Shown: positions 1 through 8,898, numbered from the stretch's first letter. The stretch is 64,000 nt of DNA from Azorhizobium doebereinerae UFLA1-100 (GCF_000473085.1 NZ_AXBA01000026.1:35871-99870), one strand, 5' to 3'. Notes: generated by a model not told the origin, from the letters alone. Numbers and translations: made by a program.

Positions 1-827
1 CCTCTCACATGCCCGAAGGCGCATTGAGCACCCATGCCGTCCTCCCATATGTTCTTATGCTCTTCGTTTAAGGCGGCTGCGGCCTGCGGAAACAGCGGAA
101 AATCGCACGTGTCCGCCTGCCGGACCTTCGCCGGCTGCAATCGATGATGCGATGGTCTGTCATCGTGCGTGACGGGGAGCGTCAGTGTCGGCGGTGAGGT
201 CGTTCCATTGGCATCGCGTTCGCCTGTTGTGCTCTGCATGTTCCTCGTCGCGGCAGGGTGGGCGATCAACGACGCGCCGGCATACAACGGCGACCTGTAT
301 GCGAAGCTCCTGGCTCTCAACGTCAGGGTGGAGACGCTGTTCATCGCCAGGCGATAAACGGGTTGGTCGTCGGATCGATTGGAACCTCATTGGTCCGCCA
401 CGCCTCGATACCGGCTTGGCAGACATAGTCGCGCTGCCATGACCCGAGCTTCGATCGTGAGACCGACGTGAATTCGGATTCCTCTCGGATTCCTCTCGGA
501 TTCCGTTTGTCCGGGCACCGGCCTCGTCGGCGACCAGCATCGGCCGCACCTGCTTGAAGCCCCTGTTACCGCAGCGCCCGGCAATCCGTGGCGATGCTCG
601 CCCAGGAAGCAGAATAACGGGGCCGGCCCCCTGTCCAGGGCGCTCGAAAGAACTTGAGCCTGCTGCGGCTGGCGGCTCGATACCCGCTCGTCGGCGCGCC
701 GAGTAACGCCATATCGCCAGCGAAATCCATCTTTCCGCGCCGATCGTTTCTAACGGATCAACTGGCCGCATCGCCCGGAGCCGGGCGCTCCGAGTGTCAG
801 AAATGGGTCTTGGCCGTGTCAAAATAT
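1..827. other. Gene-poor left edge
   Basis: No coding region could be supported in this stretch. Several open frames exist on both strands, but their products are arginine- and proline-rich and resemble no family. One short minus-strand stretch (about 470 down to 357) reads as a well-balanced peptide tail containing GIEAWRTNEVPIDPTTNPF before a stop, and could be the 3' end of a decayed gene. It cannot be extended upstream because the frame is broken at the 11-bp tandem repeat near 476. The sequence is less G+C-rich than the neighbouring genes, which fits an old rearrangement or remnant. Confidence 0.35.
476..505. repeat. 11-bp tandem repeat (2.7 copies)
   Basis: The unit GGATTCCTCTC occurs at 476-486 and 487-497 and is followed by a partial copy GGATTCCG at 498-505. 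Eleven is not a multiple of three, so expansion or contraction here would shift any reading frame crossing it. It lies beside a possible decayed minus-strand gene tail. Confidence 0.8.
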
Positions 828-1535
828 CTAAACAGCGTGCCGACCATCTCCGTCGCTCCGGCGCGGAAACCGGTCGGGAGGAGCCTCGGCGCACCAATTG
901 GCTGCCGCCGCCAGCGTCGCGCGCAGGACGCAGGCGCCGATCACCTCGCCGATTGCGGTATGCATGCCGGCGAACGACGTGCGGGGGGAACCCGCCGGCG
1001 CGCTCACGACGATGCAGTCCGTTCCTGTGCCGGTCACGGCCTCTGTCCGTCCCGGCCGGCGATAGCGGACCTGCGAGAGGGCAACCGTGCGTGCTTGCGT
1101 CACCAGGGATGCGGCTTCGAGAAGCGCTGCTTCCGTCAGCGGCTCGGACACCGCGCACAGGATGTTGATGGTCCCCGCATTCAGCGGATGCAGATGGGCG
1201 CCCACCCGCTGGCCCACCCGCTCTCCATTGTTGAGCCCCAGGGTCACGACGCAATCCGCCCGGACGTCCTCGACGGCTGCGGACTGCCGCTCGTAACGGG
1301 AAACGTCGCGGGCGGTCATGAGGCCGACGGCATCCGCCAAACCGCGTGCCGCAAGCCGTGCCGCGAACCATGCCACCGGGTCCGGGGCGTGACGCAGTTC
1401 CTCGTTGCCGACCTCCAGCCAGGCCACCTGTTCGGCCTGGACAAAACCCGGCCGGTTGAGCGACCAGCTGACCATCGTCTGGGGCCGGGTGAACCGGGCG
1501 ACGAGCCAGGGGCGCTCGCATGTGATCTGGAACAT
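828..1535 (-). CDS. Adenosylcobinamide amidohydrolase-like protein (CbiZ family)
   Basis: This is a 235-residue protein resembling CbiZ, which in archaea and some bacteria hydrolyses the aminopropanol amide bond of adenosylcobinamide so that cobyric acid can re-enter cobalamin synthesis. Visible family features are a GLNN block at residues 100-103, the glycine/threonine-rich TGTGTDC stretch at 168-174 followed by a hydrophobic strand, and the HTAIGE block at 192-197. The ATG at 1535 fits the family N-terminus. A TTG at 1598 in the same frame would add 21 residues and shorten the gap to the upstream amidohydrolase; neither start has a strong ribosome-binding site. It is the last gene of a minus-strand run behind an MFS carrier and an amidohydrolase. 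No other cobalamin gene is in the window, so it may act as a general amidase of this fold. Confidence 0.6.
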   Translation of the reverse strand: MFQITCERPWLVARFTRPQTMVSWSLNRPGFVQAEQVAWLEVGNEELRHAPDPVAWFAARLAARGLADAVGLMTARDVSRYERQSAAVEDVRADCVVTLGLNNGERVGQRVGAHLHPLNAGTINILCAVSEPLTEAALLEAASLVTQARTVALSQVRYRRPGRTEAVTGTGTDCIVVSAPAGSPRTSFAGMHTAIGEVIGACVLRATLAAAANWCAEAPPDRFPRRSDGDGRHAV

Positions 1536-1662
1536 GGCGCCGTGCGTGTCCGGGAGCTTCTGCCCGCCCTCCAGATCATCGGCCGTTCGAATCGTCAAGC
1601 CGATCCGGCGTGCGGGCGCGCCGTGCCCGGAGCCGTGCCGCCGGCTCCCCGCACCGCGCCTG

Positions 1663-2565
1663 TCACACGGCCGCGGGCGGAAAGCCGTAGAGGCGCTGCG
1701 CATTGCCGGCGAGGACGGCGTCGCGCGCCGCCGCGTCGGGCACCCAGTCGGCCAGGAGGTCGAGCAGGTCGCCCACATTCATCATCGGCTGCCAATGGGC
1801 GACGTGGGGCCAGTCGGAGCCCCAGACGCAACGATCCGGGGCGGCTTCGTGCAGCAGCCGGGCAAACGGGATCGTATCGGCGTAGGGCGGCCCCGCGACC
1901 GTGTTGCGGTAGGCGCCGGACAGCTTGACCCAGCCGCCGTCGCGCAGCAGCGCGCAGAGCGTCCGGAAACCGGGGTCGTCGAGCCCGCGCGACACCGGGA
2001 AATGTCCCCAATGGTCGACGACGAACGGCACCGGGAGGGTGGAGAGCCGGGGCGCCAGGGGCACGAGGTCGGCGGCGTCGATCAGGAACTGGAGATGCCA
2101 TCCCATCTCGCGGGCGAGCGCGGCATAGGCGTCCAGTTGCTCGAAGCCGATGCCGCCGCCGTAGAGGATATTGAGGCGCAGGCCGACGATGCCGGCGTCC
2201 TTCAGGGCCGCCAGCTCCCGGTCGGGCAGGCCGAGCGGGATTACCGCGATGCCGCGCAGCCGTTCCCGGTGGGCGGCGAGGGGCTCCAGCATCGCCCGGT
2301 TGTCGGTGCCGTGCACGCTGACCTGGACCAGCACGCCGTAGGTCATGCCGGTGGCGTCGAGCATGGCGAGATAGCTTTGCGCGGTCGCCTCCGGCGGCGT
2401 GTAGCTGCGGCCGGCGACGAACGGATAGGCCGGCGGCAGGCCGATGACATGGGCGTGGGTGTCCACCGCGCCCGCCGGCACACGGTAGCGCGTCGGCCCG
2501 TGCGGGTGGGGCGCCGGCCCCGGGCAGGCCGGGGCGGTCGCGGGGCGGGAGCCTTCGTCATGCAT
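1663..2565 (-). CDS. Amidohydrolase, 2-pyrone-4,6-dicarboxylate hydrolase-like (COG3618)
   Basis: This is a TIM-barrel amidohydrolase of 300 residues. The metal-binding DTHAH motif is at residues 35-39 and the terminal catalytic GSDWPH, with its metal-ligand aspartate D251, lies near 249-254. An internal VDHWGHFP block is typical of the LigI/COG3618 group, whose members hydrolyse lactones or pyrones of aromatic catabolism. The ATG at 2565 overlaps the last codons of the upstream MFS gene by 8 nt (stop at 2558), so the two are probably translationally coupled. Pairing with a carrier suggests uptake followed by hydrolysis of an aromatic or lactone compound; the exact substrate is not readable. 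Confidence 0.8.
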   Translation of the reverse strand: MHDEGSRPATAPACPGPAPHPHGPTRYRVPAGAVDTHAHVIGLPPAYPFVAGRSYTPPEATAQSYLAMLDATGMTYGVLVQVSVHGTDNRAMLEPLAAHRERLRGIAVIPLGLPDRELAALKDAGIVGLRLNILYGGGIGFEQLDAYAALAREMGWHLQFLIDAADLVPLAPRLSTLPVPFVVDHWGHFPVSRGLDDPGFRTLCALLRDGGWVKLSGAYRNTVAGPPYADTIPFARLLHEAAPDRCVWGSDWPHVAHWQPMMNVGDLLDLLADWVPDAAARDAVLAGNAQRLYGFPPAAV

Positions 2566-3841
2566 CGGCGTACAGCACCTTGCCGCGGGTTTCGGGGAGG
2601 GCATAGGCCGCGGCGAAGAACACCACATAGGCGATCACCGCGAAGATGCAGATCGCGTTGGCCAGCGTCGTGGCCTGCGAGAGATAGCCCACCAGGAAGG
2701 GAAAGAGCGCGCCGATGCCGCGGCCGAAATTGTAGCAGAAGCCCTGGCCGGAGCCGCGCAGCCGGGTGGGGTAGAGCTCGGTCAGGAACGCGCCCATGCC
2801 GGAGAAATAGCCCGAGGCGAAGAAGCCGAGCGGGAAGCCCAGCACCCACAGCACCTCGTTCGAGAGCGGCAGCTGGGTATAGGCCGCCACCACCACGATG
2901 GCGCCGAGCGAGAACACCAGGAACAGGTTCCGCCGGCCGTAGCGGTCAGCATACCAGGCGCCGACCAGATAGCCGATGAAGGAGCCGACGATGAGCGCCG
3001 CGAGATAGCCGGTGGAGCCGACGATGGAGAGCTTGCGCTCAGTGGTGAGGAAGCGCGGCACCCAGAAGGTGATGGCGTAATAGCCGCCCTGGCAGCCCGT
3101 GGAGACCAGCGAGGCCAGCACCGTCACCTTGAGGATCGGGCCGTGGAAGATCTCGAGAATGGAGGGGCTCTCGCCTCGGGCCGCAACCTTGGCGCGGGTC
3201 TGCGCCGCCACCTCCGGCTCCTTCACATAGACGCGCAGATAGAGCACCAGCAGCGCCGGCAGCGCGCCGATGGCGAACATCCAGCGCCAGGCCTGCTCGG
3301 CCGGCAGGAAGGAGAACAGCGCCGCCTGCGCCAGCACCGCGAGGCCCCAGCCCACCGCCCAGCCGGACTGCACCGAGCCGACCGCGCGGCCGCGATACTG
3401 CGCGCGGATGGTCTCGCCCATCAGCACGGCGCCGGCCGCCCATTCGCCGCCGAAGCCGAGGCCCAGCAGTGCGCGGCAGATCAGCAACTGGTTGAAGTCC
3501 TGGGCGAAGGCGCACAGCAGCGAGAAGAAGGAGAACCACAGGATGGTGAACTGGAGCGTGCGCACGCGGCCGATGCGGTCGGCGATATAACCCGTGCCCC
3601 AGCCGCCCAGCGCCGAGGCCAGCAGCGTCACCGTGCCGGCGAGGCCCGCCGTGCCGGCGTCCACGTTCCACAGCTTGATGATCGTGCCGATCACCAGCGG
3701 GTAGATCATGAAGTCCATGCCGTCGAGCGCCCAGCCCGTGGCGCAGGCCCAGAAGGTCCGCTTCTCCGGGACCGTCATGTCCTTGTAGAAGCCGGTCAGG
3801 CTGGTGTTCTCGATCGGAACGATCGTCGGCGTCGTCGACAT
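2558..3841 (-). CDS. MFS transporter (aromatic acid/organic acid:H+ symporter type)
   Basis: This is a 427-residue inner-membrane carrier with 12 predicted hydrophobic segments. The N-terminal GWALDGMDFMIYPL stretch and the GYIADRIGRVRT loop between helices 2 and 3 are typical of the AAHS/sialate branch of the major facilitator superfamily. An ATG 12 codons upstream (3877) is less likely: the start at 3841 has GGGAGG at good spacing in the minus-strand leader. It is followed by an overlapping amidohydrolase and preceded, 126 nt away, by an AraC-type regulator in the same direction, which makes a small uptake-and-hydrolysis unit. The substrate is inferred to be an aromatic or organic acid. Confidence 0.8.
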   Translation of the reverse strand: MSTTPTIVPIENTSLTGFYKDMTVPEKRTFWACATGWALDGMDFMIYPLVIGTIIKLWNVDAGTAGLAGTVTLLASALGGWGTGYIADRIGRVRTLQFTILWFSFFSLLCAFAQDFNQLLICRALLGLGFGGEWAAGAVLMGETIRAQYRGRAVGSVQSGWAVGWGLAVLAQAALFSFLPAEQAWRWMFAIGALPALLVLYLRVYVKEPEVAAQTRAKVAARGESPSILEIFHGPILKVTVLASLVSTGCQGGYYAITFWVPRFLTTERKLSIVGSTGYLAALIVGSFIGYLVGAWYADRYGRRNLFLVFSLGAIVVVAAYTQLPLSNEVLWVLGFPLGFFASGYFSGMGAFLTELYPTRLRGSGQGFCYNFGRGIGALFPFLVGYLSQATTLANAICIFAVIAYVVFFAAAYALPETRGKVLYADA

Positions 3842-3967
3842 GTCTGCCTCCCGTGTCGCGCCTTCGGCCGGGCGCATCTTTGGGCAGGAAGGTGTCGCGC
3901 GGCGGCGGGTGCTGTCTGCCAGGAAATCGCCGCGCGGCGGGCCGTGCCGCGGGGGCTTGTCAGGAAA

Positions 3968-4885
3968 TCACTCGCCGCCGGGCCGCAGGCGGCGGAATCG
4001 CGCCGGGCTCACCCCGGTGACCGCCCGGAACGCGGTGCCGAGATGCGATTGCGAGGAGAAGCCGACGGCCAGCGCAATCTCGGCCAGCGGCATGTTCGAG
4101 GTGGCGATGAGGTCCTGCGCCGCCCGCACCCGCTGCTCCACCACGAAGCGGTGCGGCGTCAGCCCGGTGGAGCGCTTGAAGCTGCGGATGAAGGCGGATG
4201 GGCTCAGGCCCGCGACACCGGCCATGTCGGCCAGCGAGATCGCCCGGCCGGGGTCGGCGCGCACGAAGTCGGCGATCCGGGCGGGCATGCCGCGATCGAG
4301 TTCCGGCGCGGGCTCGGTCGGGCACGCCCTGGGCGCGGCATAGCGGTCGGCGAGATGCAGGGCCAGCGTATAGGCGAACTGTTCCGCCAGCAGCGAGCGG
4401 CCCTCGCCCGCCAGCGTGCTCGCCTCCACGAGCCGCTGGGCACACAGGGAGAGCATCGGGTCGTCCACGTCCCAGGCCCGGTCCATCAGCTCGATGGGCG
4501 TGGCGCTGCCGTGGGCGGCGGCCACGTCGCGCAGCAGGGCATCGCCCAGATAGAGCAGCACCAGCTTTCCGGCGTTCGCGTCCGGCACGGCATCGACCAC
4601 CACCGTCCGGCCGGGCAGGCCGATGCGGAACTGCCCGCAGGACACCGGGCCGTCGCGGCGCACGCGCCCGTTCTCGATCAGCACATGGCGGCGCACGTCG
4701 TAGAGCGTGATCGCCACGGTGGCGACCGGCAGGTCGCCATAGTCATAGAGATGCGGCCCGGTGACGTCGCTCAGCGTGGCGGCGAATCCGGTCGTGGACC
4801 ACAGATCCACCAGGGCCGACTGCCGGTGGCCGGTCACCCGTTCCGCGTGCTTGAGTGGATCCAGTCTCATCCGAGACAACCGCAT
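3968..4885 (-). CDS. AraC-family transcriptional regulator
   Basis: This 305-residue regulator has an N-terminal AraC-like ligand/oligomerisation domain (about 1-195) and a C-terminal double helix-turn-helix (about 205-305). Both HTH blocks are visible: SPSAFIRSFKRSTGLTPHRF and the classical second block with LAEIALAVGFSSQSHLGTAF. The start at 4885 is preceded by GAGG at slightly long spacing; ATG at 4870 is an alternative. It lies upstream of the MFS/amidohydrolase genes in the same orientation and divergently from the CoA-transferase at 5229. It probably controls the carrier genes, but it could also act on the divergent promoter. The N-terminal half resembles the AraC-binding-like group found with aromatic-compound genes. 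Confidence 0.85.
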   Translation of the reverse strand: MRLSRMRLDPLKHAERVTGHRQSALVDLWSTTGFAATLSDVTGPHLYDYGDLPVATVAITLYDVRRHVLIENGRVRRDGPVSCGQFRIGLPGRTVVVDAVPDANAGKLVLLYLGDALLRDVAAAHGSATPIELMDRAWDVDDPMLSLCAQRLVEASTLAGEGRSLLAEQFAYTLALHLADRYAAPRACPTEPAPELDRGMPARIADFVRADPGRAISLADMAGVAGLSPSAFIRSFKRSTGLTPHRFVVEQRVRAAQDLIATSNMPLAEIALAVGFSSQSHLGTAFRAVTGVSPARFRRLRPGGE

Positions 4886-5129
4886 GTTTTCGCTGGCCTC
4901 ATTCTCCGCATAGAAACCCGCCGATCACAAGGGACGCTTGGTCCGCCCGCCGGCGGGCGCCTGCTATAGCCGCCGTGCGCCCCGCCTCCTAATGGCGCCG
5001 TCACCGGCGCCCCGCCGGAACCGGCGCAGCCGCGCCCCGGCTTTCTCCGTGAGTGCCGGTCCCCTGATCCCGACGCAAGGCACCTGCCGCGCCCGCCCGC
5101 CCGGCCGCGGCGAAATCCGCAGAGGGCGT

Positions 5130-5160
5130 TTGACAACCTCGTAGATAATGCATTATGCAC
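5130..5160 (+). promoter_or_regulatory. Promoter with GntR-type operator upstream of the CoA-transferase
   Basis: A TTGACA box lies at 5130-5135, and the palindromic core TGCATTATGCA at 5149-5159 covers the expected -10 position (CATTAT at 5151-5156 with a 15-nt spacer). The 16 bases at 5145-5160 are identical to those at 17285-17300. A repressor bound here would block the polymerase. The rest of the 343-nt gap between the AraC gene (4885) and 5229 is GC-rich and shows no gene. Confidence 0.65.
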
Positions 5161-5228
5161 TATCTCAACGCGGCGGTGCCGGCGCTGTCTGGGCGCCGCA
5201 AGCCAGCCGAGCGCCCGGGGAGAAGGCC

Positions 5229-6473
5229 ATGAAGCGCGACAGTCTTGCCGGCAAGACCGTTCTGGAGATCGGCACGATGCTGGCGGCGCCGTTCGCGGGC
5301 CACGTGCTGGCGCAGATGGGGGCCGAGGTCATCAAGCTGGAATCGCCCGCGGGCGACCCGACGCGCAGCCTCGTGCGCGGTGGCCCCAGCGGCACCTACA
5401 TCGCCTATAGCCGTGGCAAGAAGAGCCTGTGCGTGGATCTCGCCTCGCCGGGCGGGCGCGAAGCGCTGGAGCGGCTTCTCCCCACCGTCGACATCGTCCT
5501 TCACAACCTGGCGCCCGCATCCGCACGGCGGCTGGGTGTGACCTACGAGGCCTGCGCCCGGGCCAATCCCGCGGTCGTCTACTGTCATATCCGGGGCTAT
5601 AACGAAGGCCCCCAGGCGGATGACCTGGCGTCCAACCCCATCGCCGAGGCGGCGACCGGGGTCATGGATGCGCACCGGGTCGACGGGCGTCCCAGCCGGC
5701 TCGGCCCCTCGTATCACGACCAGTTCGCCGGCTGCTACGCGGTCATCGGCATCCTCTCCGCCCTGCTCGATCCCGGTCTCGGCGCCGAGCATCGCAAGAT
5801 CGAGGTCGGTCTCTATGAGACCGGCCTGCATGTGGCGGCGCGCGACTATGCCGGCGTCCAGCTCAAGATGCACCTGACCGGCCGGCCGGACCCGGAGCCG
5901 TCGGGCGAGTTCAGCATGCCAGGCTATGGCGCCTATGAGACATCGGACGGCCGCTGGATCTATCTCGTGATGCTCACCGACCGTCATTGGGCGGACTTCT
6001 GGCGGGCGGTGAGGCAGCCGGTGGATCCGGACTATGCGACGCTCAGGTCGCGGAAGAAGCAGCGCGATCGGGTCGAGGCTCTGGTCAGGGAGGCGGTGGG
6101 CCGGTTCTCCTACGCGAATCTGGCGGCGCTGCTGGCCGCGGCCGGCTTCGGCTTCACGGAGGTGCTGCCCATGGAGCGGGTGCTGGAGGCGCCGCAGGCG
6201 CGGCATGGCCACAAGGTCACCCGCTTCGCTTTCCAGGACCTGCCCTTCGTGCTGCCGGACCTGCCGTTCGAATGGGGCGCGGCCACCCAGGCCGAACGAC
6301 CGCCGCCGCTGCTCGGGGAGCACACGCGCGAGACGCTGGCGGGGCTCGGCTTCTCCGCTGAGGCATGTGATGCGCTGGTGGCATCCGGCGCGGCGGTCGA
6401 GCCGGAGCCCGGTGCTCCGGTCTGGGCCCCCATCCGGTCGGTGGAGGTCCGCGCTCAGCCCGCACCCGCCTAG
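5229..6473 (+). CDS. Class III CoA-transferase (CaiB/BaiF family)
   Basis: This 414-residue protein matches the formyl-CoA transferase/CaiB fold, which moves CoA between carboxylic acids through an enzyme-aspartyl anhydride. The N-terminal block VLEIGTMLAAPFAGHVLAQM and the GAEVIKLE motif are standard. The catalytic aspartate by alignment with the family pattern (D followed by G four residues on, then an ALL helix) is D164 in YHDQFAG. ATG 5229 is chosen because it is preceded by GGGGAGAAGG and begins where the family begins; an upstream in-frame ATG at 5148 lies inside the operator. It is the first gene of the plus-strand catabolic region and is separated from the next gene by another operator. 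It probably activates the pathway's acid substrate. Confidence 0.85.
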   Translation: MKRDSLAGKTVLEIGTMLAAPFAGHVLAQMGAEVIKLESPAGDPTRSLVRGGPSGTYIAYSRGKKSLCVDLASPGGREALERLLPTVDIVLHNLAPASARRLGVTYEACARANPAVVYCHIRGYNEGPQADDLASNPIAEAATGVMDAHRVDGRPSRLGPSYHDQFAGCYAVIGILSALLDPGLGAEHRKIEVGLYETGLHVAARDYAGVQLKMHLTGRPDPEPSGEFSMPGYGAYETSDGRWIYLVMLTDRHWADFWRAVRQPVDPDYATLRSRKKQRDRVEALVREAVGRFSYANLAALLAAAGFGFTEVLPMERVLEAPQARHGHKVTRFAFQDLPFVLPDLPFEWGAATQAERPPPLLGEHTRETLAGLGFSAEACDALVASGAAVEPEPGAPVWAPIRSVEVRAQPAPA

Positions 6474-6476
6474 GAG

Positions 6477-6491
6477 ATGCATTCTGCATTA
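6477..6491. promoter_or_regulatory. GntR-type operator copy 2
   Basis: The core TGCATTCTGCA at 6478-6488 follows the stop codon of the CoA-transferase (6471-6473) by a few bases. It matches the core at 7512-7522 exactly and differs from the copies at 5149 and 17289 by one base. It lies 116-126 nt before the ATG of the metallo-hydrolase. Confidence 0.65.
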
Positions 6492-6603
6492 TGGCGGCGG
6501 CGGCCACGAGCCTGAGCGGATGCAGGGCCCCGGATGCGGCTGGTCAAGATGCGCGGCGCCGTGCGAAGCTCCGCGGAAACAAGAACATAAGAGGGAAGGC
6601 GCC

Positions 6604-7434
6604 ATGAGCGAGGTCGGGGCAAAGCCCTATGACATCTATGCCATCCGCTACGCGACCAACGCCAAGCGCCGGCGGGGGCAGAACTTCAACATCGAGGCTT
6701 CGCCCGATACTCCGTTGACGATGGACTTCTTCACCTGGGTGCTGGTGGGCGAGGACCGCACGGTGGTCATCGATACCGGGATGGAGCGGGCCAAGGCCGA
6801 GCGCAACGGCCATACCTTCCTGCGTGAACCGGCGGACGGGCTGCGCGCCCTCGGCATCGACCCGGCGGCTCAGACCCTGGTCGTGCTCACCCACGCGCAC
6901 TACGACCACATCGGCAACGTCGACCAGTATCCAAATGCCGAATTCCTGATGCCGCTGGCCGAGATGCAGTCGGTGACCGGGCCCGACATGCATCATCCCT
7001 GGATGCGGCATGCCTATGCATCCGACGAGATCGCCCGCTTGGTGCAGTATCTCCATGCCGGCCGGCTGAAGCTGCACGGCGCCGATCACGACGTCGCGCC
7101 GGGCGTTTCGGTGCATGTGGTCGGCGGGCACACGGCGGGGCAGTCGATCGTGCGAGTGCTCACCCGGCGTGGCTGGGTCATCCTGGCATCGGATGCTTTG
7201 CACTATTACGAGGAATATGAGCGGGGCGTGCCCTTCGCGGTGGCGCATTCCATCGCCGACATGCTGCGGGCCCACGATCGCATCCGCGCGCTCGCCGACA
7301 GCGACGACCATGTGCTGCCCGCCCACGATCCGCTGATCCTCCAGAAATATCCGGCCGCACGCCCCGAGCTGGAGGGGTTCGTCCTCCGCTTCGACGCGCC
7401 GCCGCATGCTGCCGCGAGCGACAAGGCGGCCTGA
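6604..7434 (+). CDS. Metallo-beta-lactamase-fold hydrolase, N-acyl homoserine lactonase-like
   Basis: This 276-residue hydrolase carries the zinc-binding HAHYDH motif at residues 97-102, a later HTAGQS histidine block and a SDALHYYEEY stretch typical of the AHL-lactonase (AttM/AiiB) group. Members of this group open lactone rings using a dinuclear metal centre. ATG 6604 is preceded by AGAGGGAAGG. It sits between two operator copies inside a CoA-dependent catabolic region and away from any luxI/luxR genes. A catabolic lactone or thioester hydrolase is therefore more likely than quorum quenching. Its substrate cannot be assigned from sequence. Confidence 0.75.
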   Translation: MSEVGAKPYDIYAIRYATNAKRRRGQNFNIEASPDTPLTMDFFTWVLVGEDRTVVIDTGMERAKAERNGHTFLREPADGLRALGIDPAAQTLVVLTHAHYDHIGNVDQYPNAEFLMPLAEMQSVTGPDMHHPWMRHAYASDEIARLVQYLHAGRLKLHGADHDVAPGVSVHVVGGHTAGQSIVRVLTRRGWVILASDALHYYEEYERGVPFAVAHSIADMLRAHDRIRALADSDDHVLPAHDPLILQKYPAARPELEGFVLRFDAPPHAAASDKAA

Positions 7435-7510
7435 CCAGGCGCGCACCAGAACACGGCTGAACGAAGAAGACGGCGGAGCCCGCCGTCGATACCATGCCCT
7501 CGATGCAAGA

Positions 7511-7525
7511 ATGCATTCTGCATTA
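7511..7525. promoter_or_regulatory. GntR-type operator copy 3
   Basis: The core TGCATTCTGCA at 7512-7522 lies in the 218-nt gap between the metallo-hydrolase and the MaoC-like hydratase. It is identical in core to the copy at 6478. It probably controls the transcript that starts with the gene at 7653. Confidence 0.65.
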
Positions 7526-7652
7526 AGCATCTGTTTCGTGAGCTGAATTCAAGGGCGGGAAGCCCCGAGCGCCGATCGCGTCAGCGACGGCGAAGGAAGA
7601 ACCGCGTCGGCCGTTCGCGCCGCCGCCGGAAGAGATGCAACGGGAGAAAGAC

Positions 7653-8858
7653 ATGGACGCTGTGACGGAAAAGGATGTCGGCCACGCTCCGGCCGAGGGC
7701 AAGATCACCGATGCGGCCGTGGCCGATGCCCGGAAGATGATCGGGCTCCAGCTTCGGCCCGAGGGGCCGTATCTCCAGGACGCGAGCCCGGACACCATCC
7801 GCAATTTCTGCAACGGTATCGGCGATCTGAACCCGCTGTACCGCGATGCCGAGCACGGGCGCCAGAGCCGCCTCGGCGGCAACGTGGCGCACCCCATGTT
7901 CCCGATGGCCTTCGGCTGGATCGGCCGCACGCGCTGGGGCCTCTCCGGGGTGCACGGCTTCTATGCCGGCAATGACTGGGAGCTGTTCCGCCATATCCGG
8001 CCCGGCGACCGCATCACCGCCATCGAGCGCGTGGTGGGCGTCGAGGAGAAGAAGAGCGAATTCTCAGGCCGCCTCGTGCTCCAGTATGTGGAGGCGACCT
8101 ACAGCAACCAGCGCGGCGAACTGGTGGCCCGCGCGCTCGGAACCTGCACGCGCCACGAGCGCAAGGCGGCGCGCGACGCGGGCAAGTACAAGGACATCAA
8201 GACCCACGAATACACGCCGGACGAGTTCGAGGCGATCGACGAAGCGATCCTGCGGGAGGAAGAGCGCATCCGCGGCAACAACGTGCGCTACTGGGAGGAC
8301 GTCAAGGAAGGGGAGGAACTGCCCCCGATCGTGCGCGGCCCACTGTCGCTCATGGATACGATGGGCTTCCTGGTGGGCTGTGGCCGCGGCCACACGCACG
8401 GCATCGTGCTGATGTCGGCCGTGAAACATCCCGGGCACTTCTTCCGCAACCCCGAAGCGGGCGGCGGCATCGAATACACCGGCATCGGCCACCACCGGGA
8501 GTCTGTCGCCAAGGAAGTGGGCGTGCCCGGCACTTATGACTATGGGCCGCAGCGCTCCGCATGGATGTGCAGCCTCGTCACCAACTGGATGGGCGATGCG
8601 GCCTTCCTGAAGCGCGTGCGCACCCAGATGCGGCGCTTCAACACCATGGGCGACTGCACGTGGTGCAAGGGCAAGGTCACCCGCAAGTATGTGAAGGACG
8701 GGTTTGCCCTCGTCGACCTGGAGATCTGGGGCGAGAACCAGCGCGGCGAACTCACCACGCCGGGCCTGGCGACGGTCATGCTGCCGTCCCGGGCCGTGGA
8801 GAACCGCGTGTTCTTCGATGGCGCGCAACTCGACCTCGATCTGCCGACGGTTCGCTGA
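7653..8858 (+). CDS. Double hot-dog acyl-CoA hydratase (FAS1-like/MaoC-like dehydratase)
   Basis: This 401-residue protein has two hot-dog halves. The N-terminal half (about 25-165) has the FAS1_DH-type block with DLNPLYRD followed by VAHPMFPMAF. The C-terminal half (about 200-385) is more diverged, with GRGHTHGIVLMSAVKHPG and RFNTMGDCTWCKGKVTRKYV. Such proteins hydrate enoyl-CoA esters or dehydrate hydroxyacyl-CoA esters. ATG 7653 is preceded by GGGAGAAAGAC; an upstream ATG at 7635 is less well placed. It follows an operator and is followed 40 nt later by two CoA-transferase genes. Together with the hydratase at 11312 it gives the region two distinct hydration steps, or one step plus a partner of altered specificity. 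Confidence 0.75.
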   Translation: MDAVTEKDVGHAPAEGKITDAAVADARKMIGLQLRPEGPYLQDASPDTIRNFCNGIGDLNPLYRDAEHGRQSRLGGNVAHPMFPMAFGWIGRTRWGLSGVHGFYAGNDWELFRHIRPGDRITAIERVVGVEEKKSEFSGRLVLQYVEATYSNQRGELVARALGTCTRHERKAARDAGKYKDIKTHEYTPDEFEAIDEAILREEERIRGNNVRYWEDVKEGEELPPIVRGPLSLMDTMGFLVGCGRGHTHGIVLMSAVKHPGHFFRNPEAGGGIEYTGIGHHRESVAKEVGVPGTYDYGPQRSAWMCSLVTNWMGDAAFLKRVRTQMRRFNTMGDCTWCKGKVTRKYVKDGFALVDLEIWGENQRGELTTPGLATVMLPSRAVENRVFFDGAQLDLDLPTVR

Positions 8859-8898
8859 AGCGGTCCGTTCACGTCTTCCAATCGGTGGCGGTGTTCAA

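Noticed and set aside
160..1521. A 453-codon minus-strand open frame over the left edge
   Set aside because: It overlaps the CbiZ-like gene in another frame and its product is Arg/Gly-rich without recognisable motifs.
6604..7434. Quorum-quenching role for the AHL-lactonase-like gene
   Set aside because: There are no luxI or luxR genes nearby and the gene is inside a catabolic regulon, so a catabolic role is preferred.
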